From contig CP136067.1 in NCBI GenBank assembly GCA_032622095.1, forward strand, positions 96,588,707 to 96,652,706: a stretch of 64,000 nt of DNA. Direction: 5' to 3'. The translations under genes were made by a program, and so were the position numbers. This DNA is from Siphonodentalium dalli (lineage: Eukaryota > Mollusca > Scaphopoda > Gadilida > Siphonodentaliidae). The notes below the pieces were generated by a model. The model was given only the letters and a program-made list of their open reading frames with translations. It made no database searches and had not been told where the DNA came from. This document shows, piece after piece, positions 58,632-64,000 of the stretch (its first letter is position 1; each line of letters begins with the position of its first letter).

Positions 58632-59099
58632 CTGAATGCTAACCTATAATGAACAATAATGTAATTCTCATTAGCATGAAAACTGAAGTCTATCTACAAT
58701 AAACAAGAATGTAATTCTCATTAGTATGGAGACTGAAAGCTAACCTACAATAAACAAGAATGCAAGTGGCCATAGGGGATAATGTCAGACATTACACTCA
58801 ATGGAGCGATAAGCAATGCAGAACATTGAAATTTTTAAGTAATACTTGTCTATAAACTGTGTAATTATATTTGGAAACAGAGATTATTCCTCATAATTAA
58901 AACTCAACAGAATATATTAACACAAAAGTGAATTTTTAGTTGGTTTGTTAAAATTGGGCGCATTATTGTGACTTTGTCGCATGTAGTCGTGACAAAATTC
59001 CAATGCTCAACTGTCACTTTGAAATGTGATCCGCCCCTAATTAATTATCCTATTTAAATAAAATTGCTCTTTCTAAGCTAATGGCAAAATATTATAGAG

Positions 59100-60225
59100 A
59101 ATTAAGTGGGTGTAATTATTAGAGGTCAACCAAAAGAACCATATGAAGTTTGGAATCATATAAAGAGTAAAATCCATGATTACTTTCAGCGGCATTTTTA
59201 TTATCAGATTCGATCACATTCGGAAATATTTGATGGCTCCTATGTACAGGTCACACCGAAGATTCAAATGAAATTTGGGATAAATCTGATGAAAACTGAT
59301 GCCAAATGATTTAGTCATGAAAAGATTTAAATCCAAGATGGCTGCTGTTGGCCATGTATTTCATTGAAAAAATTTCAAACTCGATAGCTCCCATTTAGAG
59401 GTCACCCCAAAGATCCATGTGAAGTTTGGGATCAATCGGATGATAAATGTTGGCTGTAGGGTGTGCCAAAGGATTTAGTCATGCAAAGAGTAAATAAAAG
59501 GTCGGCCGACCACAGTGTCCCCCGACAACGTGGCAAGTCGATGGCCGCTTTGTTAAAGAAATTTTTTAAAATGTCGATGGCCGCTTTGTTAAAGAAATTA
59601 AACCAGAGTTTCAAATCTCTACATTTAAAACTGTAGGAGGAGTTGATTACACCATGAAGGTACCCAATCTCATCCAAAAGTCAAAAACCCCCCCAAAAAT
59701 ATGGAAAAAATTATATTTTTGATTAGCTATATAGATGTTGCAAATCACCAACATGTTAGGAACAATATCCCAGAGTTTCAAATCTCTATGTTTAAAACTG
59801 TAGGAGGAGTTGATTACACCATGAAGGTACCCAATCTCGGAAGCACGGACGGATACACGGACGGAAGGACGAGGGTTATTTCTATAGTCCTCCGACGGAA
59901 ACGTCGGGGGACAAATACAAGATGGCTGTGATAGCCATGTTTTTGTTCGAAAAAATTTCAAATTGGATAGCTTCCATCTAGATATGATCATAAATGTGTC
60001 AGTAAATTCTTAAAACATTTCTCCAATAAATGTGGGACCCATGGTGTTCCGATGGATTCAAACTTGAAATCCAAGATGGCTGCTGGGGGCCATGTTTTTC
60101 AACAAAAAGCAGAAGAAAAAAATCAATGGCTACCATCTAGAGGTCACCCTAAGATCCTTATTCAGTTTGGTGACAATCAGATGAGGGAAGTGGCGATTTC
60201 AGGATCAAACTATAAAATGTGTTAA
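59100..60225. repeat. Dispersed intronic repeats in intron 1
   Basis: Four loose units containing AAGATGGCTGCTG, GGCCATGT, TAGAGGTCACCCCAAAGATC and GTTTGG..TCAATCGGATGA. Inserted among them (59500-59930) is a repeat with GTCCCCCGACAACG, GGAGGAGTTGATTACACCAT (twice) and ACGGACGGATACACGGACGG. Non-coding. Confidence 0.65.
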
Positions 60226-60319
60226 ATAAAAAAGCAGATTTTACATGAAAAAAAAAAAAAAAAATAAAAAAATAAAAATTTAATCTAAAAAAAAAAATTC
60301 AAGATAAAATGATATCAAA

Positions 60320-60505
60320 TGTGTGAGCTTCCTGAATTTTTTTGAAAACTCTGTGCCAATGCATTGGCCTAACAATATTTACCTTCACCTTGTAAGCCAG
60401 CGAATTCTCTTATATTTGGGAGACTTGCATATATAAGAGAATGCACCGGCACAGGATCTTTAATGCTGCAGCAGCGCAGCTCCCATCATGAAAGGGGTAA
60501 TTTCC
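60320..60505. mobile_element. Eroded TTAA-type MITE, CATGA-type ends
   Basis: GAGCTTCCTGAATTTTTTTG, TGTGCCAATGCATTGGCC and a right end CATGAAAGGGGTAA keep the family order, but both TTAAs have mutated. It ends about 75 bp from exon 1's donor. Confidence 0.65.
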
Positions 60506-60578
60506 AAGTTTAAATTCAAAGCTATGTGTATAAACTAATAATTCTGAGGTATGACATGAATTAAAACAAATATCAAAC

Positions 60579-60650
60579 CTGAACGCTTCACTCCTCGTTC
60601 TAGCATCCAGATCTCGTTTCAAGGAAGACATCTTGTTTGAGGTTTTCCGC
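60579..60650 (-). CDS. TBC1D9-like exon 1 of window: pre-GRAM linker
   Basis: This exon encodes residues 1-23 and split codons at both ends. The acceptor is tttgtag before GCGGAAAACC and the donor is GCGTTCAG/GTTTGA. The peptide KMSSLKRDLDARTRSEAF is close to the strongly conserved segment just before the second GRAM domain in TBC1D9 proteins. It enters after one base of a codon and leaves after two bases, and the next exon supplies the third. Further 5' exons must exist, but none was recognised between 60650 and 64000. Confidence 0.9.
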
Positions 60651-60724
60651 CTACAAAGAAATTAAAGGAAGTTGCAATACAAGTGAAAATTGATTCTTCC
60701 AAGAAAGAATGACCTGTTAGCCCT

Positions 60725-60939
60725 TTAACCCTTTCAGTGCCAAGTCCGATTTTTGTATCAACCCATATTTCCTTGATCATTTTTCAAATTTATTGATTAT
60801 AATAATGTGATACATTGATGGAAAGAGCTCTTAGAGCTCTTTCCATCAATGTATCACATTATTATAATCAATAAATTTGAAAAATGATCAAGGAAATATG
60901 GGTTGATACAAAAATCGGACTTGGCACTGAAAGGGTTAA
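60725..60939. mobile_element. Perfectly palindromic piggyBac-type MITE (215 bp)
   Basis: TTAACCCTTTCAGTGCCAAG is mirrored at the right end, and the two arms are complementary through the whole length, meeting at AGAGCTCTTAGAGCTCT. It shares CCGATTTTTGTATCAACCCA with the GAGTGCCAGG copies but has no AATGCATTCTC core. Confidence 0.93.
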
Positions 60940-61050
60940 CTAGGTTTAGAGGAAAGAAAAAATAAATGTTTGATTGAAATTTAACAATCACAAATTTTAT
61001 AAAAAATATTATTAAAAACAACTGTGATAGACATATGATTGCCATTCACC

Positions 61051-61267
61051 TACAGTAATGCTCTAATTAATCGACTCCTTAACCACAGCAGAATTATGGG
61101 TAACTTTTCAGTAATTAGTCGGAAATATGGCTTGTTGCCATTCATCGGAAAGCTCTTGGTGAGAGCTTTCCGATGAATGGCAACAAGCCATATTTCCGAC
61201 TAATTCCTGAAAAGTTACCCATAATTCTGCTGTGGTTAAGGAGTCGATTAATTAGAGCATTACTGTA
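61051..61267. mobile_element. Hairpin MITE (TACAGTAATGC family), complete
   Basis: A 217-bp near-perfect inverted repeat bounded by TACAGTAATGC and GCATTACTGTA, arms meeting at GAGCTCTTGGTGAGAGCT-like sequence. It is the same family as 881-1118 and 7634-7850. Confidence 0.92.
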
Positions 61268-61530
61268 TTTAAACATTTGTATCTAAATACTCAATGAGGA
61301 GTAGTTCTCTTAGGAAATGTTAAGACCATAGGTGATTTGTTGAACTTATTATCTGAACATTTCCCACCAAAGAGTAGAAATGCTTCTGCACCTGTATTAT
61401 TATATTTTAATCGGTTTGGTGTCTGCTTTTAAATTTATTACCTGAACATCCCTTCAAATTAATAATTGGCCATTCCAATGTATAATTTCATAACTGAATG
61501 GGAGAATCCATTTAGTATAGAAATGGTTAA
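61268..61530. mobile_element. Eroded TTAA-type element
   Basis: It contains CTAAATACTCAATGAGGAGT, TTGTTGAACTTATTATCTGA, CCCACCAAAGAGTAG and a right end GGGAGAATCCATTTAGTATA then GAAATGGTTAA. It is the fullest copy of the family also seen at 1129-1340 and 15502-15640. Confidence 0.6.
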
Positions 61531-61675
61531 AGGAGGTAGTTGTGGTTTCAAGACAATAAGATATTTAAAATTCATCGACGTAATTCAAGTGCAAAATCCA
61601 AACTGAATAAGAACATTTTAGTTTAGTAACTCAAAACTGGCTATATATTAGGAGAAATGTCATGCTTAACCCTTT

Positions 61676-61908
61676 CATGATGGGAGCTGAGCTGATACAG
61701 CATTAAAATTCCTGTGCCAGTGGATTCTCTTATATATGTGAGCCTCACATATATAAGAGAATGCACTGGCTTACACGGTCAAGGTAAATATTGTTAGGCC
61801 AATATATTCTTTTTTTTATGCGAGACTCCCTTGGGATACTCACATATATAATGCATTGGCTCTTGGTTTTCACAAAATTTCAGGAAGCTCCCGTTATGGA
61901 AGGGTTAA
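61676..61908. mobile_element. TTAA-flanked MITE, CATGA-type ends
   Basis: TTAACCCTTTCATGATGGGA and the right end TATGGAAGGGTTAA enclose two reduced palindromic cores and the GGTCAAGGTAAATATTG spacer. The plan is the same as 1861-2123. Confidence 0.85.
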
Positions 61909-62185
61909 AGAGATTTGGTTTGTGTTCATTATGACTTGAACCCCTAGGCATATTCAGTTTTGTGGGTAGAGGAAACACTGTATAGATGGTCAAAGATCCC
62001 TGTCCAATTTATCACCCCAAAATTATTATTTCTTCTGTTTCAGGGGTCACAAATATTTGATATGAGTCGAGGAACCCACCCTTCAAAGATCAAAGTTATT
62101 AGATTTTGATTTTTTAAATCAATTTATTTTCTAAACCTCAAATTGTTGTCAGCCTAGCTAATATTCTGTGGGAAATATAATATAA

Positions 62186-62309
62186 AAGTTACGGGACGCT
62201 TAGTGGTCGGATATGATGTCATGTGAGGCAAAGTGAGATCAATATTAGGCGAGGCCGTAATTGATCTCGCCGAGCCTCACATGACACCATATCTGACCAT
62301 GTCAGTGGA
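62186..62309. repeat. Foldback around AGGCGAGGCCG
   Basis: GGTCGGATATGATGTCATGT then GAGGC.AAGTGAGATCAAT pairs with ATTGATCTCGCCGAGCCTC and ACATGACACCATATCTGACC. It is MITE-like and unrelated in sequence to the other families here. Confidence 0.7.
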
Positions 62310-62399
62310 CAAAATCCAGCATATCCCTTTAATTAATCGTCACTGTAATTTATTTTAATTTGATAAGTTAAAGGCGTCGTCTATGGCCATTAACTTATG

Positions 62400-63497
62400 T
62401 AACATTACAGTGACGGGGCATGGGCGTTGAATGTAGGCCCCTGCGAATCGATTCAAAATCTTTCGTCTGATTTGATTCGTTCGGTTTCGGTTTTTTTTGG
62501 GAGAAAAAACCTCGGTTTCGGTTCGGTTTTCGGTTTTTCTTACTAGATAGTGAAATTATACTGAAATACATACAATTTGAGTATATACTTTCAAAGTAAC
62601 CGTAATTAGAGTCAATAATGTCCCAATAACGTTGAATATTTGAGGAAGGAACTGCGATCACCGGTAAACAACGGGACAAAATGCCGACGCAAAATGAATC
62701 CAATGCGATAAGATCATAAAGATGATACAATTCGGTATTTAAAAAAATAAACAGCCCCATCTTCACTGTTCAATGTTCACCCCTTTCTGACATGTTTAAA
62801 ACATATTTATCATATTATATGCATTATAGTATCTGAGAATTCAACCGCAAACAGCAAATTCACAAACAGTGGGCGTCCTTGACCTGACTGTGTAACAATT
62901 CTTGACACGTGCATGATTGACCCACATTCAATGACTGCGGGGTGATCGCTTTGATGTTGCAACATAGTTTACAAGCTGCACATGGTTTGCCCAGATTACG
63001 TCACATCGGAATGTCCGGACGATCAAAGTGTTCATACCATTTACTTGGTTTAGTTTTCGACTGTCTGGCCAGGTTGCTGGTAATTGCATGCTCTGATACG
63101 TTTTTATGACATATTAAGCAGCGACATTTTTTGGAGTCGTCTCCAGTTAGACGCGTAAAATAACTCCAAACAGGGCTTTTTGTTGAACCCTGTTCGTTAT
63201 TTTGTTCGGCAATGTTTTGAAAAAGAACAAAAACAGTCGCCTACGATATTATAACAACACATATCTGAGACGAAATGGACACATTCCGATATAATATTGA
63301 TCAGAGAGGCCGATAATTTGATAACAATATCAACTAATAAGTACCTGGGGAGGTATAATAAGTAGATTTAAGTGAAAAATAAACATATATAATAAAACCG
63401 TAATGTCGGTTTGAGCAGAATCGCATCGGTCGGTTTTTGGTTTATTGTCAAAAACCGAAACCGAGTTGTTTTCTCGGTTAACCGCCCATCACTAGCT
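62400..63497. mobile_element. Possible hAT-type non-autonomous element
   Basis: On the minus strand CTAGTGATGGGCGGTTAACC begins the element at 63497, a start typical of many hAT elements (TAG.G.TGGGCG). CGGTTTCGGTTTTTG-like sequence occurs near both ends (62480-62540 and 63430-63470). The minus frame at 62395-62766 has no secure similarity to a transposase. Confidence 0.4.
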
Positions 63498-64000
63498 ACC
63501 ATGATTCGGATTTTGTCGAATCTTTGGTGACAGGTGCATTTCTGTGATTTTTACAAACCACAATGCTCTTACCAGAAAAGAAAATTCACTATAATAATGT
63601 AGCAAACAACTTAAACGTACGCACATACCGTTATGTCCAATGGCAGGGCATGTAATGTTATCACCAACTAATCTATAATTAATTGACCCTATCTGTAAGA
63701 ATGACATAAGTGAATAACAAAATTGCCAGAAAAGGTTGTGTGCCAGTGTCGTTCCAGGAATCATGGGAATTCCATAACACGCATGTATGCCAGATTTTAT
63801 ATCTTTGATTTGCATAAATGCGAGTCTGAATCTAAGTCTGAGTATTTTTGTACACATTGTCTGGTAAGTCTGTCAGTTTAAGCAACAAACAGCACAATCA
63901 TCGCAAGTGTAGCGAAAAATACTGCAATATTCAATGAAATGAAACAGGCATCAAGCTTGTCCGTATTCATGTCGACATTGGTTCTCTCATGCGTGTATGC
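63498..64000. other. Right edge of window without recognised feature
   Basis: Presumed intron or upstream part of the TBC1D9-like gene. A minus-strand open frame (63492-63857) shows no family similarity and no splice context, so it is not called. Confidence 0.4.

Larger units (their letters stand above)
2675..60650 (-). other. TBC1D9/TBC1D8-family Rab GAP gene, 21 exons visible, 5' end missing
   Basis: This is the extent of one minus-strand gene. All 21 exons have AG acceptors and GT donors, and their phases chain without conflict. The coding total is 3001 bases: one base of a split first codon, 999 residues and a stop. In order the product has a GRAM domain end (residues 1-132), a linker, a TBC domain (about 190-400) with IERDLHR and YCQ fingers, a helical region, an EF-hand (about 596-607), an acidic and 11-mer repeat insert (652-763) and a conserved C-terminal block with EQFIQLW and FEQFLASFLTE. 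TBC1D9-type proteins are about 1,250 residues, so roughly the first 250-270 are absent. Family role: accelerates GTP hydrolysis by Rab GTPases on membranes. Which of TBC1D8, 8B, 9 or 9B is closest cannot be settled by eye. Introns make up about 95% of the span. Confidence 0.93.

Noticed and set aside
62395-62766. A hAT transposase fragment on the minus strand
   Set aside because: The peptide shows only a vague likeness and no catalytic residues could be placed; kept only as part of a low-confidence element.
63492-63857. A missing 5' exon of the TBC1D9-like gene
   Set aside because: The 121-codon frame has no GRAM-type similarity and no fitting splice phase.
1-64000. A bacterial or phage origin for the window
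   Set aside because: Consistent spliced exons of an animal protein family, no operons and typical eukaryotic MITEs and SINE-like repeats rule it out.

Overview
The window is animal nuclear DNA: AT-rich, dominated by introns and repeats, with one recognisable host gene. The repeat types suggest a marine invertebrate, probably a bivalve mollusc. They include dispersed intronic repeats of the 'gggccataactc / accaaatttcattgagatcc / gacggacggac' kind, TTAA-flanked MITEs, very large minisatellites and tandemly copied exon ends. No species is claimed.

The gene is on the minus strand and spans almost the whole window. Twenty-one exons, 60650 down to a stop codon at 2675, join with consistent splice phases into 999 codons without a stop. 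The product is a TBC1D9/TBC1D8-family Rab GTPase-activating protein. It carries the end of a GRAM domain, a complete TBC domain with the IxxDxxR arginine finger and YCQ glutamine finger, a canonical EF-hand and the family's conserved C-terminal block. The first ~250-270 residues (first GRAM domain and start codon) lie beyond position 64000 or were not found.

Layout from the gene's 5' side (high coordinates): 60.9-64.0 kb is an intron with foldback, piggyBac-type and possible hAT repeats. GRAM exons lie at 60.6-55.7 kb, with five decayed copies of one exon, one of them split by an inserted repeat. Linker exons are at 54.3 and 53.1 kb. Intron 6 (20.5 kb) is almost entirely a 19.2 kb array of a 21-bp minisatellite. 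TBC exons run from 32.6 to 22.5 kb, several with partial tandem copies of their 3' ends. A ~5.3 kb inverted-repeat element (17.1-22.4 kb) and a ~4.5 kb element with decayed unrecognised coding sequence (10.5-14.95 kb) occupy other introns. The EF-hand exon is at 10.1 kb. Two symmetric exons follow at 9.4 and 7.5 kb; the larger encodes six gap-free 11-residue amphipathic repeats ahead of an acidic tail. A 62-bp minisatellite (3.6-6.1 kb) precedes the last exon.

The points most worth a second look are the 11-residue-repeat cassette exon, the giant intronic minisatellite with its ~5.97 kb higher-order duplication, the repeated copying of exon 3' ends with their donor sites, and MITEs that share one palindromic core but carry different termini. 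The giant open frames inside the minisatellite are artefacts of a period divisible by three.
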